Shown here one piece after another: positions 53,597 to 63,220 of a DNA stretch of 64,000 nucleotides. How positions within the stretch are numbered: position 1 is the stretch's first letter; each line of letters starts with the position of its first letter. A model generated the notes under the pieces. The model had not been told where the DNA came from and did not search any database. It saw only the letters and a list, made by a program, of their open reading frames with translations. The translations under genes and the position numbers were made by a program. This DNA comes from Victivallaceae bacterium (GTDB lineage: Bacteria; Verrucomicrobiota; Lentisphaeria; Victivallales; Victivallaceae), in assembly GCA_024405735.1 (NCBI GenBank), contig JAKSOF010000003.1:62001-126000 (forward strand), given 5' to 3'.

Positions 53597-54316
53597 ATGG
53601 CACACCCCTGGCTCGGCAAACTTCTCGAATTGCAAACGTGCGATCTGCGTATTTTCACCAACAAGCGGAAACTTGATTCGCTCCCCGGCGACCTCAAGGA
53701 ACTTCTCGGCAAACGCGATGCGCTGCTCAAGGCGGTCGACGATGCCGCCAAGTGTGTGAAAAAGATCGAACTTGAGATCAAAACGGGCGAATCCGACATC
53801 AAAAAACTCGACGAGGACAACCGCAAATTGCAGCAGCAGTCCGCGATGGTCAAAAAGAATACCGAATATCAGGCGATGCTCGCGACGATCGAGGACAACA
53901 AACGCAAGACGGGCGAGATCGAGGAAGAGATCCTCGCCAAATTCGACGATTTGGAAAACGCCAAGCGTGAATTCAACCGCGTCAAGCAGGAAAATGCCGC
54001 CGCGCTCAAAATGGTCAAAGCCGATTTCGATGACGTCGTCGCCTTTGGCGATACGCTCAAAAAGGAGTTGGCAACTTTGGAAAAAGAGCGTCCCGCCAAG
54101 GTCAACGGCATCATTCCGGACGTTTTGCGCCGCTATGCGGCGCTGATGAAAAAACCGGAAACGGGTGCGCCCGTCTGCGTGGTCGAAAACGGCATCTGTA
54201 CGCGCTGTCACATGCGCGTCACCGCCCAGACTCTCAATCAGCTTCAAAAAGGCGAAGTCGCCGAGTGCGACAACTGTCAGGGGATGCTCTACGATCCGGA
54301 GCGCGTCGAACTTTGA
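53597..54316 (+). CDS. Zinc-ribbon coiled-coil protein (CdsZ-like)
   Basis: The protein has 239 residues. A long coiled coil covers about 20-170 and a C4 zinc ribbon ends it (CTRCHMRVT ... CDNCQGML). This is the layout of the CT398/CdsZ family. In Chlamydia that protein binds sigma-54 and type III secretion parts. Its role here is unknown. It follows ruvB by 18 bp. Confidence 0.8.
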   Translation: MAHPWLGKLLELQTCDLRIFTNKRKLDSLPGDLKELLGKRDALLKAVDDAAKCVKKIELEIKTGESDIKKLDEDNRKLQQQSAMVKKNTEYQAMLATIEDNKRKTGEIEEEILAKFDDLENAKREFNRVKQENAAALKMVKADFDDVVAFGDTLKKELATLEKERPAKVNGIIPDVLRRYAALMKKPETGAPVCVVENGICTRCHMRVTAQTLNQLQKGEVAECDNCQGMLYDPERVEL

Positions 54317-54335
54317 TCTCTCTGCCGTTTTTCCG

Positions 54336-56384
54336 ATGATGGACGAAACTGATTTTCCCGTCGACGACTTTGCCGCCGATTTTGACATTGCGGATTGCGA
54401 GGTCGAGTACGAGGTCGACAAGCGCCCCGACATTTCGACGCTGGAGGAGGGATGCCGTACCTTTTTTTCTCCGGGCGGCCCGTTGCAAAGCGCAATGCCG
54501 GACGGCGAAGAGCGTCCGCAACAACTGGAAATGGCGCTCGCCATTTCGCGCGCGCTTGCCAAAGGCGCCAACTGCTGTATCGAGGCGCCGACCGGAGTCG
54601 GCAAGAGTTTCGCCTATTTGGTCCCGCTTTTTGAACGTGCGCGTCTGGCGGGCCGCTGTGCGCTGATCACGACGGAAACCATCCATTTGCAGGAGCAGTT
54701 GATCGAAAAGGACATCCCGTTTTTAAGCGAAGTGATGGGCATCCCGATCAAAGCCGCGCTCGCGAAAGGCCGTCGCAACTACTTGTGCCGCAGGCGCTTT
54801 GCCCTTCTTACCGGAGAGCAGCGCGATGCGCTTCTGCCGCTGCCTTCCCTTGTCGGCGACGTCGCCAGGATCACTTCCGCGCTCGAAAACGGCGCCGGCG
54901 GCGAACGCGACGATCCCGATTTCCGCGTCGATCCCGCGACGTGGGATCTCGTTTGCTGTGAAGTCGGCAACTGCCTCGGCGGAAAGTGCGAATTTTTCCG
55001 CGAATGCGCTTATATGCGCGCCCGCAGGAAATGGGAGGAAGCGGACATCGTCGTCGCCAATCACGCGCTCTTTTTCACCGATCTCGCGATGCGTTGCGGC
55101 GAAGGGACGGCGGGGACGCTTCTGCCCAACTACGGCGCCGTATTGATCGACGAAGCGCACACGCTGGAGGACAACGCCGCCGACCATCTGGGGCTTCATA
55201 TTTCCAAAGCGGGCGTGTTGCACGCTCTCAACAAACTTTACAATCCCGAAAACGTCCGCGGGCTCCTCGTCCGCAACGGCATCAATCCCGCGCTCCGCGC
55301 CGCCGTCGCCAGTTGCCGCGACGAAGCCTACGGCTGGTTCGCCCCCTATGAAAATCTGCTTCAGCAATGCCACGAAAGCGCGCTTGCCGTCAACCGCCCG
55401 ATCCAGGACAGTCCGAATTTCCAGACGCAGTTGAGCGCGCTGATCGAAGATCTCTCGGTCGCCGTGGAACGCGAGGAAGAACCGGGATACCGCACGGAAT
55501 TGGAAAGCGCAGTCAACCGCTGCCGCGAAATCATCGACGCCGTCGATGCTTTCCGCACCCGGAAACTGCCCGATACGGTTTACTATGCGGAAAACGAGCG
55601 CGCGCAGATCTCGCTCCACGGGACGCCGCTCAACATCGCCGAAGCGCTGGGCGAGATCCTTTTCAATCAGGACTTTCCCGTCATTTTGTGCAGTGCGACG
55701 CTGACCGTCCGCAAACACTTCGACTACTACTTTTCGCGCTCCGGCTTCACCAACGGAGAGTCGCTCCGGCTGGATTCCCCCTTTGCGGCGGATCAGGCGC
55801 GTTTCCGCGCAGTGCGACGCTTTCCCGATCCCTCGACGCCGGAATTCACCGACGCGCTGATCGGGATACTGCCGGAACTCATCGCCGAAACCGACGGCAA
55901 AAGTTTCGTCCTTTTCACCAGTTATCAGCAGATGCGCCGATGCGCCGACGCGCTCCGCGACGAATTTGCCGGCCGCAACTGGCAGTTGCTCGTGCAAGGC
56001 GGGGAACTCTCCCGTTATCAGATGTTGAGGGAATTCAAACGCGACGTCAACTCCGTCCTTTTCGGCACCGACAGTTTCTGGACGGGAGTCGACGTGCCGG
56101 GCGAAGCGTTAAGTCAGGTGATCGTCACCAAACTGCCGTTTGCCGTCCCGAGCCATCCGCTGATCGCGGCGCGCATCGACCGCATCCGTCAGCAGGGAAA
56201 AAGTCCTTTCGGCGAATACAATCTGCCGGAAGCCGTTCTGAAATTCCGGCAGGGGATCGGCAGACTGATCCGCCGCCGCACCGACCACGGGATCATCACC
56301 TGCCTCGACCCGCGGCTGCTGACCAAAAGTTACGGGCGGGCGTTTCTGGAATCGATCCCCTATCCGCTGGAGATCATCGGATAG
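54336..56384 (+). CDS. dinG: DinG/Rad3-like ATP-dependent DNA helicase
   Basis: The protein has 682 residues. SF2 XPD-type motifs: EAPTGVGKSFAYL, an iron-sulfur cysteine set CCEVGNCLGGKCEFFREC, VLIDEAHTLED and the C-terminal FRQGIGRLIRR. It unwinds 5' to 3' at R-loops and damaged forks. The two ATGs at 54336 and 54339 are both possible. It ends the ruvB-led plus-strand run. Confidence 0.9.
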   Translation: MMDETDFPVDDFAADFDIADCEVEYEVDKRPDISTLEEGCRTFFSPGGPLQSAMPDGEERPQQLEMALAISRALAKGANCCIEAPTGVGKSFAYLVPLFERARLAGRCALITTETIHLQEQLIEKDIPFLSEVMGIPIKAALAKGRRNYLCRRRFALLTGEQRDALLPLPSLVGDVARITSALENGAGGERDDPDFRVDPATWDLVCCEVGNCLGGKCEFFRECAYMRARRKWEEADIVVANHALFFTDLAMRCGEGTAGTLLPNYGAVLIDEAHTLEDNAADHLGLHISKAGVLHALNKLYNPENVRGLLVRNGINPALRAAVASCRDEAYGWFAPYENLLQQCHESALAVNRPIQDSPNFQTQLSALIEDLSVAVEREEEPGYRTELESAVNRCREIIDAVDAFRTRKLPDTVYYAENERAQISLHGTPLNIAEALGEILFNQDFPVILCSATLTVRKHFDYYFSRSGFTNGESLRLDSPFAADQARFRAVRRFPDPSTPEFTDALIGILPELIAETDGKSFVLFTSYQQMRRCADALRDEFAGRNWQLLVQGGELSRYQMLREFKRDVNSVLFGTDSFWTGVDVPGEALSQVIVTKLPFAVPSHPLIAARIDRIRQQGKSPFGEYNLPEAVLKFRQGIGRLIRRRTDHGIITCLDPRLLTKSYGRAFLESIPYPLEIIG

Positions 56385-56387
56385 TCA

Positions 56388-57455
56388 CTACATGCCGGCG
56401 CGCAATTTTTCGCGGCAGAGCGCGGCGCGCTGGATGTCGCGGTCGTTTCCCGTCAGGATATGCCCGGTCAATTTCTGCAAATGGGCGTTCTGGATGGAGA
56501 GCCACAGCGTGTTGACCGTCGCGCAGTCGAGGCGGTCGAAAAGTTTCATATCGACGCCCGCGCGCAATCCGGAAAGATAATTGAGCGCGTCGTTTCCGGT
56601 CAGTTTGTAGGCGTAACGCAGGATCCCGAAACTTCTGCCGACGAAATCAAGCCAGCCGTAGCGGTCTTTTTCGAGCAACTGGATCCGCGCGTTGCGCTCG
56701 AAATTGATCAACTGGTCGATCACGGCGGAAAAACGCTCGATGATCTCCTCCTCGCTTTCGCCGAGCGTGGACTGATTGGAGACCTGATAGAAATTGCCGC
56801 GGTTCTCGCTTCCCTCGCCATTCATGCCGCGGACGGCGAGATTGAGTTTGTTGATCCCCTGGATCGTCGCGCCGATGCGTCCGGAAAGGGTCAATGCCGG
56901 CAGATGGAGCATCACCGAAGCGCGCATTCCGGTACCGACGTTGGTGGGACAACTCGTCAGATAGCCGAGTTTTTTATCAAAGGCGAAATGAAGCTTTTTC
57001 GCCAGCCGGTCGTCGATGGCGCTTGCCGAAGCGAATAATTCGCGCAGACAGAATCCGGGGGAGATCGCCTGCAAACGCAAGTGATCCTCTTCGTTGATCA
57101 TCAGCGAAAGTTTTTCGTCTTCGCGGACGATGAGGGCGGCTCCCTGCGGGCGGTCGACGAATTCGCGGCTGGCGAGGTGACGCTCAAAGAGGATCTCGCG
57201 GTCGAGCGGAGGCAGATTTTCCATTTCAAAAAGATGAAGTTTCCCGCCGAAACTCCGGCTGTTGACGGCGGAAACGACGCGTTCGGCGACCACGCGGCGG
57301 CAATCGGCGTCGGCGGAGGACGGGAATGGAGTCCCGGCAAGGTTGCGGGCAAGCCGGATCCGGCTGGAAATGGCGATGTCGCATCCGGCATCAGCCAAAG
57401 CGAGAAAACTTGCGCCGTTTTCAAGCAGGAAATCGACGTTTTTTTCGGGAATCAT
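56388..57455 (-). CDS. mcsB: Protein-arginine kinase McsB
   Basis: The protein has 355 residues. Phosphagen-kinase motifs: ISSRIRLARNLAG, the catalytic SCPTNVGTGMR with Cys169, and NLAVRGMNGEGS. The C-terminus keeps the phosphoarginine-binding RDIQRA. It phosphorylates arginines, which marks proteins for ClpCP in Firmicutes. AAAGGAGG precedes the ATG, and the start overlaps the mcsA stop. Confidence 0.9.
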   Translation of the reverse strand: MIPEKNVDFLLENGASFLALADAGCDIAISSRIRLARNLAGTPFPSSADADCRRVVAERVVSAVNSRSFGGKLHLFEMENLPPLDREILFERHLASREFVDRPQGAALIVREDEKLSLMINEEDHLRLQAISPGFCLRELFASASAIDDRLAKKLHFAFDKKLGYLTSCPTNVGTGMRASVMLHLPALTLSGRIGATIQGINKLNLAVRGMNGEGSENRGNFYQVSNQSTLGESEEEIIERFSAVIDQLINFERNARIQLLEKDRYGWLDFVGRSFGILRYAYKLTGNDALNYLSGLRAGVDMKLFDRLDCATVNTLWLSIQNAHLQKLTGHILTGNDRDIQRAALCREKLRAGM

Positions 57456-58042
57456 CACTTTTCCTCCTTTTTCGTCCGGCTTGTCCGTTTGGGTTTCGCG
57501 GCGGACTTTTTCACCGGGGCCGCCAGTTTTTCCTCCAGACGGCGGATGTCGTCGCGGCAACGGGCGGCATCTTCGTACTCCTCGCGGCGGACAAGTTCCG
57601 CCAGAAGCGTTTTGAGTTTCCGCAACTTGAGTTCGTCATCGCCCTGATCGGCGCGGATGACGCCCGGACGTTTGCCGGCGTGAAGTTTGCCCTTTTGCAC
57701 CTTGGAGATCACCTCCTCGATCATCGGAGCAAACGCTTCGTAACAATGGGGACAGCCGAGCTGTCCGTTGTGGGATTTGATTTTTTCGAGCGTCCATTGG
57801 CAGACGGGGCAGACGATGTGGCTTTCCGGCGTCTCCTTTGCCGTTTCCGCCGGAGCGGCGGCGGAGCCTGTCATTTTTTGAAAAAGCACCTCGGCGAGAT
57901 TGAAACCGAGCGCGGCGAGCGCGCCGTGCGCTTCCTCGTGCTTGGCGCATTCGGCACACAAATTGGTCTTGACGCGCTTGCCGTTGTGAATCGTTTCGAT
58001 ATGGATCGTCGCTTCATTTTTTTTGCATCGGTCACAAAGCAT
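57455..58042 (-). CDS. mcsA: McsA, activator of McsB
   Basis: The protein has 195 residues. Three or four CxxC pairs (LCDRCKK, LCAEC, CPVC, CPHC) form zinc ribbons, and a C-terminal UVR motif follows (LAELVRREEYEDAARCRDDIR). The ATG at 58042 stands 6 bases after AGGAGG; an ATG two codons earlier has no spacing. It overlaps both neighbours. It should activate McsB. Confidence 0.85.
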   Translation of the reverse strand: MLCDRCKKNEATIHIETIHNGKRVKTNLCAECAKHEEAHGALAALGFNLAEVLFQKMTGSAAAPAETAKETPESHIVCPVCQWTLEKIKSHNGQLGCPHCYEAFAPMIEEVISKVQKGKLHAGKRPGVIRADQGDDELKLRKLKTLLAELVRREEYEDAARCRDDIRRLEEKLAAPVKKSAAKPKRTSRTKKEEK

Positions 58043-58802
58043 TTTCATCCTCCTTATGTACGACATTGCCTCCGGCGAGGTGATCGGGTTCGATATGTGC
58101 AAAAGAACGCAATATGTTGGCGCGCACGTCGGGAATGCGCTCCGCGAGCGTATCGATCAGCGAACGGAAATAGTGCCGGTCGCCGCCGCGCAACTGCTCC
58201 TCAAAGGGGCAGTGGCCGCCGTCGGGCAGATCCAGTTGCGCCGCCGCGTCGGCGATCGCCGCTTCGGGAACGAGGATCAGCGGACGGATGACGCGCACCG
58301 CCGCCGCGCTCTGCGGCGGCACCACGGGCGCCATCGACGTCAACCCCTGTCCGCGGCAAAGGCTCATCCAAAACGAGGTGACGGCATCGTCGAGATGCTG
58401 TCCCAAACTCAATGCGCCGCACGACAATTCGCGCGCAGTCTTATATAGATGTCCGCGCCGGAGCCGCGAACAAAGGACGCACGGCGCATCCTGCCACGCC
58501 TTTTCCCGGATGGCGGCATCGACGTCGCACCTGACGATGTGATGCTCAATGCCGTAACGGCGGCAGAATTTTCCGGCACACGCCGCGTCGAATTCCGGAT
58601 ATCCGGGGTCAAACGTCGCCGCGACGATTTCAAAGTCGATCGGCGCGACCTCGCGCAAATGCACGAGGACGTCGAGCATCACACAGCTGTCCTTGCCGCC
58701 GGAAAGCGCGACGAGGATGCGTTCGCCCTGCGCGATCATCCGGAAGCGGACGACCGCTTCTCCGGCGAGACGGTAGATTTTTTTCAAAGCGTCGGAAATC
58801 AT
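58032..58802 (-). CDS. TtcA-like tRNA thiolation or ATP-binding protein
   Basis: The protein has 256 residues. The PP-loop SGGKDSCVML near residue 42 is clear. The CxxC pair in PCVLCSRLRRG and an upstream cysteine could hold an iron-sulfur cluster, as in TtcA (2-thiocytidine in tRNA). Members of this family modify other tRNA positions too. The ATG at 58802 overlaps the sigma factor stop (ATGA). Confidence 0.75.
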   Translation of the reverse strand: MISDALKKIYRLAGEAVVRFRMIAQGERILVALSGGKDSCVMLDVLVHLREVAPIDFEIVAATFDPGYPEFDAACAGKFCRRYGIEHHIVRCDVDAAIREKAWQDAPCVLCSRLRRGHLYKTARELSCGALSLGQHLDDAVTSFWMSLCRGQGLTSMAPVVPPQSAAAVRVIRPLILVPEAAIADAAAQLDLPDGGHCPFEEQLRGGDRHYFRSLIDTLAERIPDVRANILRSFAHIEPDHLAGGNVVHKEDENAL

Positions 58803-59572
58803 TTTGCCTTGCGCATCCGTGTCTGCAATTTTTTCAAAGCGATATTCTGCAACTGCCGGACGCGCTCGTTGGTGCATCCGATGGCGAGTCCGACCTCCTC
58901 CAATGTGCGGACCGCTTCGCCGTCAAGTCCGAAACGGAGCTGTAAGATACGCCGTTCCCTTTCCGGCAACTCCGACAGCAATTTCAGCAATTCATCAATA
59001 TCCTCAAGTCGGATCTGCAGTTCGTCCGGGGCGGGGGTACGCTCGTCGGCGATGAAATCGAGAAATTCCGCTCCATCTTCGTCCTCTTTGCCGACCGCGG
59101 CGTTGAGTGATTGCATATCCCACCGGGGCGCGTGCCGCAAATGCCGGATCGTCGCCAAAGCCAGACGGCATTTTGCCGCCAGTTCCTCATCGGTGGGGGC
59201 GCGATGCAACTCGCAAATCAATTCACGCTCGACGCGCCGGATGCGTTGCCGGTACTGCAGCGTCCCGATGGGGATCCGGACGGTCTGCACCTGTTCGGCG
59301 ATCGCCTGCCGGATCGCCTGTTTGATCCACCAGGCGCTGTAAGTGCTGAATTTCGCCCCCTTGGCGGGGTCGTAACGCTTCGCCGCTGTCACCAGTCCGC
59401 GGTTGCCCTCGGAAACGAGATCCTCCCACGGCAGACCGCGTCCGAGGAAATCGTTGGCGATTTTCAGCACCAGGCGCAGATTTTCCTGAATCAGCAATTC
59501 GGATTTCAGGCGATGCTCCGCTTCCGGCGTCAAGGTTTCCTTTTTTTGAAGTTGCCTGCCGACGGGACTCAA
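58799..59572 (-). CDS. Sigma-70 family factor (group 2/3-like)
   Basis: The protein has 257 residues. Region 2 (NLRLVLKIANDFLGRGLPW, KFSTYSAWWIKQAIR), region 3 (APTDEELAAKCRLA) and region 4 (FGLDGEAVRTLEEVGLAIG, NERVRQLQ) are complete; region 1.1 is missing. It is RpoS/RpoD-like but short. The start is a TTG at 59572 that overlaps the purL stop as TTGA. The operon context is unusual for a sigma factor. Confidence 0.8.
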   Translation of the reverse strand: MSPVGRQLQKKETLTPEAEHRLKSELLIQENLRLVLKIANDFLGRGLPWEDLVSEGNRGLVTAAKRYDPAKGAKFSTYSAWWIKQAIRQAIAEQVQTVRIPIGTLQYRQRIRRVERELICELHRAPTDEELAAKCRLALATIRHLRHAPRWDMQSLNAAVGKEDEDGAEFLDFIADERTPAPDELQIRLEDIDELLKLLSELPERERRILQLRFGLDGEAVRTLEEVGLAIGCTNERVRQLQNIALKKLQTRMRKAK

Positions 59573-62541
59573 ATCTGGTCAAGCGCTCCTTTGTAACTCT
59601 CAAGGAGATCATCCAATTGGACTTCAAAACCGCTTCCCATGCCGGTAAAGTTCAGTTTTTCCGTCCCGGTTACTTTGCCGACGCAACGGCAAGGCTGATT
59701 CTCGAAGAGTTTTTCAAAGGCTCCCCGCTGATTTTCGGGCACCGTCGCCACGAAACGGGCGTTGGATTCCGAAAAGAGCACATCGGCGGCGGCGCAGTTT
59801 TCCTGCGGGATCGCCGCAAGGTCGATCGCCGCGCCGAGCCGTCCCGCCATCGCCATTTTGGCAAAAGTGACGCCGAGACCGCCGAGCCCGGGAGTCGCCA
59901 GCGCATTGACGAGATGGTTTTTGGTCGCTTCGATCACTTTGCCGTAAAGCGCGAGGGCGGCGTCGGCATCGACTTTGGGCACGTCGTTGCCGACGGCGTC
60001 AAGCATATTGAAGTATTCCGAACCGCCGAGTTCCTTTTTGGTCGTGCCGAGCACGTAGACGAGGTCGCCTTCCTGTTTGAAATCCAGCGTCTGCGAGCAG
60101 CGGATGTCGTCCATTTTGGCGATCACGCTGAAAAGCAGCGACGGCGGGATCGAGATCTTGCGGCCGCCCTTGGTGCTGTCGTTTTTCATCGAATCCTTGC
60201 CGGAAATGCAGGGTACGCGGTATTTTTTGGTGAAATCGTAGAGCGCCTGATTGGCGCGCACCAGTTGAGCAAGTTTGTATTCGCCGTCGGGAGTCTTTTC
60301 GCTCTTTACGGGGTCGGGCCAGCAGAAGTTGTCCAATCCGGCGATCTTGCTCATCGAACCGCCGACCGAGAGGATGCGGCGCACCGCAAGGTCGATGCTC
60401 GAAGCGGTCATCCAGTAGGTGTCGATGTCGCTGTAACGCGGCAAAATCGCCGAAGAAAGCACGATGCCCTCGGTCGAAAGCGGCGCGATCATCGTGACCG
60501 TCGCGTCGGAAGCGACGTCGCGGCAGACGCCGATGTACGGCTTGATGACGCTCAGCCCTTTGACTTCGTGGTCATACTGGCGCGCCTTGTATTCGTCGCT
60601 GGCGATGTTGATGCGTCCGACCATTTTGACGAGGTCGTCCGCGAGGTCGCGTCCGCTGTAAACCGGGTCGTCGAAATGCGGTGCTTTCCACGTCGCCGTC
60701 AGATGCATCTTGGGCAGTCCCTCGTGCATGAATTTCATGCTCAACGCGCCGACCGTCCTGCCGTCGTACAAGACGTGGAAAATCCCGTCGTCGGTAAATT
60801 CCCCGAGCACGGAAACTTCGACGTCGCGCGCCTTGGCGAGCGCCTGAAATTCCGCGAGTTTTTCCGGCGGCACGGCGAAACTCATCCGCTCCTGCGCTTC
60901 GGAAACGAGGATCTCCCACGGCTGAAGTCCGGCATATTTGAGCGGCGCCTTGGCGAGGTCGATGCGGCAGCCGTTGGTGACTTCCGCCATTTCGCCGACG
61001 CTGGAGGAAAGACCGCCCGCGCCGTTGTCGGTGATGAAACGGTAAAGTCCGCGGTTGCGCGCTTCGATCATGAAGTCGCCGAGTTTTTTCTGGGTGATCG
61101 GGTCGCCGATCTGAACCGCCTGGACGGGACTGCCCTTGTGCAGTTCCTCACTGGAAAAAGTCGCGCCGTGGATGCCGTCCTTGCCGATGCGTCCGCCGCC
61201 CATCACGATCAGATCGCCGGGCTTGATCGTCTTGTCGGCGCCGGAAATGCCGTTGATCTTTTTGGGCAGCACGCCGACCGTGCCGCAGTAGACGAGCGGT
61301 TTGCCGATGTAGCGGTCATCGAAGTATTCCCAGCCGTTGCCGTAGGGGATGCCGCTCTGGTTGCCGCCGTCGATGACGCCCTGATGGACGCCGTCGCGCA
61401 AACGGCGCGGATGCAGAAGGCTTTCGGGTACGAGTTCGGGGTCGCAGAAAGGCGAGCCGAAGCAATATCCCCAGACGTTGATGAGCAATTCGGCGCCCTG
61501 TCCGGTGCCCATCGGGTCGCGGTTGACGCCGACGATGCCGGTCATCGCGCCGCCGTAGGGATCGAGCGCGGAGGGGCTGTTGTGCGTTTCGACCTTGTAG
61601 GCGACGTCGCAATCGGCGTTGAAGTCGATGACTCCGGCGTTGTCCTTAAAGACGGAAACCAGATAATCAAGTTCCTTGGCGAGTTCCTTGGTGCCTTTCT
61701 GGACGAAAGTCTTGTAACAGCTGGAAATATGGCTCGAAGTGCCGTTTTCAAGGTCGTGGTAATCGATCTCGGCGCTGAAGATCTTGTGCTTGCAATGCTC
61801 GCTCCAGGTCTGGGCGAGGACTTCCAGTTCCAGATCGGTCGGCTGTTTGGTCAACTGGTACGCGGAGCGTTCCGTTTCCGTGCGGAAATAATTCTGAATG
61901 GATTTCATCTCGTCGATCGAAAGCGCAAGCGTGCGTTCGCGGCTGATCTCCATCAGTTTTTCGTCGGAAACTTCAAGGTCGATCGTGCGGACGTCCACCT
62001 TTTCGGTCGAACCGGCGCGCGGCAGATTGAGCGGGACGCCGTGCGCGGCGATCTCGTCGGCGGAAAGCACGCGGACGCTCTGGATGAGCAAGTTGGCAAG
62101 CTGTTTGGTGCCGACTTTTTCGGCGAGTTCGCGCGTCGCGTCGCCGTTGAGCAGATATTCGATGCTCGAAGCGACGAATTCATTTTCCGTGAATTTTCTC
62201 CCGAGCACGTCGGACGCGGCGTCGCGGAGCGTGCGCGCAACGTTATCGGTCACGCCTGGAAGAAATCCGACGGCGATCAGGAATTTGCCGGTAAGTTCAC
62301 CGGGGTAGTTCGCCGACTTGCGGTCGCCGACCTGATAAAACTGCACCACGTCGTTGCAGAGCAGTTTCGCGAGTTTTTCCGCCTCGTCGGGAGTGATGTC
62401 GGCGTCGATCGTATAGACATTGCGCGTGCGCACGTTTCCGCAATCGACGTGATAAAGTTCCGAAATCTGACGGGACAACTTCTCGCCGCGGGCGTCACGC
62501 CATTGCGGGAGCGGACTGATCTCAATTCGATAAATAGCCAT
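59569..62541 (-). CDS. purL: Phosphoribosylformylglycinamidine synthase, PurS-PurL form
   Basis: The protein has 990 residues. The N-terminal 80 residues look like a PurS domain, then the AIR-synthase-fold halves (TWSEHCKHK, DPYGGAMTGIVGVNRDP, SGKDSMKND). It makes FGAM in purine synthesis. No glutaminase domain follows, so PurQ must be separate; this length lies between the small and large PurL types. A weak ribosome site precedes the ATG at 62541. Confidence 0.9.
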   Translation of the reverse strand: MAIYRIEISPLPQWRDARGEKLSRQISELYHVDCGNVRTRNVYTIDADITPDEAEKLAKLLCNDVVQFYQVGDRKSANYPGELTGKFLIAVGFLPGVTDNVARTLRDAASDVLGRKFTENEFVASSIEYLLNGDATRELAEKVGTKQLANLLIQSVRVLSADEIAAHGVPLNLPRAGSTEKVDVRTIDLEVSDEKLMEISRERTLALSIDEMKSIQNYFRTETERSAYQLTKQPTDLELEVLAQTWSEHCKHKIFSAEIDYHDLENGTSSHISSCYKTFVQKGTKELAKELDYLVSVFKDNAGVIDFNADCDVAYKVETHNSPSALDPYGGAMTGIVGVNRDPMGTGQGAELLINVWGYCFGSPFCDPELVPESLLHPRRLRDGVHQGVIDGGNQSGIPYGNGWEYFDDRYIGKPLVYCGTVGVLPKKINGISGADKTIKPGDLIVMGGGRIGKDGIHGATFSSEELHKGSPVQAVQIGDPITQKKLGDFMIEARNRGLYRFITDNGAGGLSSSVGEMAEVTNGCRIDLAKAPLKYAGLQPWEILVSEAQERMSFAVPPEKLAEFQALAKARDVEVSVLGEFTDDGIFHVLYDGRTVGALSMKFMHEGLPKMHLTATWKAPHFDDPVYSGRDLADDLVKMVGRINIASDEYKARQYDHEVKGLSVIKPYIGVCRDVASDATVTMIAPLSTEGIVLSSAILPRYSDIDTYWMTASSIDLAVRRILSVGGSMSKIAGLDNFCWPDPVKSEKTPDGEYKLAQLVRANQALYDFTKKYRVPCISGKDSMKNDSTKGGRKISIPPSLLFSVIAKMDDIRCSQTLDFKQEGDLVYVLGTTKKELGGSEYFNMLDAVGNDVPKVDADAALALYGKVIEATKNHLVNALATPGLGGLGVTFAKMAMAGRLGAAIDLAAIPQENCAAADVLFSESNARFVATVPENQRGAFEKLFENQPCRCVGKVTGTEKLNFTGMGSGFEVQLDDLLESYKGALDQI

Positions 62542-62554
62542 CTTCAAATCCGTT

Positions 62555-63220
62555 TTATGGGGTTGATGATCCGGTAAAATTATTTTCCGAGCGGAAAGAC
62601 TCGAGATAAAACTCGTGACTTCGCCGGTAACGTTCCGCATTGGACTTGCTCAAACTTTTGCTGACATACTCGCGGTAACGCGCCACGCGCGGAGAGACCC
62701 GGTCAAAAAAGGCGCGCATCTGATTGACCATCATGATTTCGGACGCGGTCATCTCCTCTTCGCTCGAAGCGTATTCGCTGTCGTCGCGCAACGGGGAAAA
62801 ATCGTGGATGTCTTCGCTGTTGCGGGAAAGTTCCGCCTCGAAACCGACGAAACTTTCCAGCGCGTCGGCGCCCGCATCGAGCAAGTGGATGAATTTCAGG
62901 AAACTTTCTTCGCGGCGCTTGGTATCGGGACTGGAAAGGATCGAAATGATCTTTTCCGTATCCCTTGCGATGCGCCGGAGCAGTTGCTTGGTGTAAAAAT
63001 AAATCGCCCGGCGCCCTTGCCGCGAAAGCGAAAAGAGTTCCGCGCGAAGCAGTTCCGTGATCCGGTCAAAGGCGGCGTTGCGCCGCCCCATCAGCGGGAT
63101 GAGATTCATTTTGATCAGATGATCGGTGCGCCCCCGGGGACGGAATGCGACGTCGCCTTCCGGTTCGAGCGCATCGAACCGGCGGCGACGGGAATTGCCG
63201 ATCAGCAGACCGAATTTCAT
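62555..63220 (-). CDS. Hypothetical helical protein (221 aa)
   Basis: I recognise no domain. The N-terminus is basic (NSRRRRFDALEPEGD), and the rest is predicted helical (FDRITELLRAELFSLSRQGR, FLKFIHLLDAGADALESFVG), with repeated Arg and Ser. The ATG shares a base with the serA stop. It lies between serA and purL in one operon. Confidence 0.55.
   Translation of the reverse strand: MKFGLLIGNSRRRRFDALEPEGDVAFRPRGRTDHLIKMNLIPLMGRRNAAFDRITELLRAELFSLSRQGRRAIYFYTKQLLRRIARDTEKIISILSSPDTKRREESFLKFIHLLDAGADALESFVGFEAELSRNSEDIHDFSPLRDDSEYASSEEEMTASEIMMVNQMRAFFDRVSPRVARYREYVSKSLSKSNAERYRRSHEFYLESFRSENNFTGSSTP

Noticed and set aside
59617-62577. Long plus-strand open frame across purL
   Set aside because: It is the antisense shadow of purL; the product is low in conserved motifs and rich in Arg, Asp and Val.
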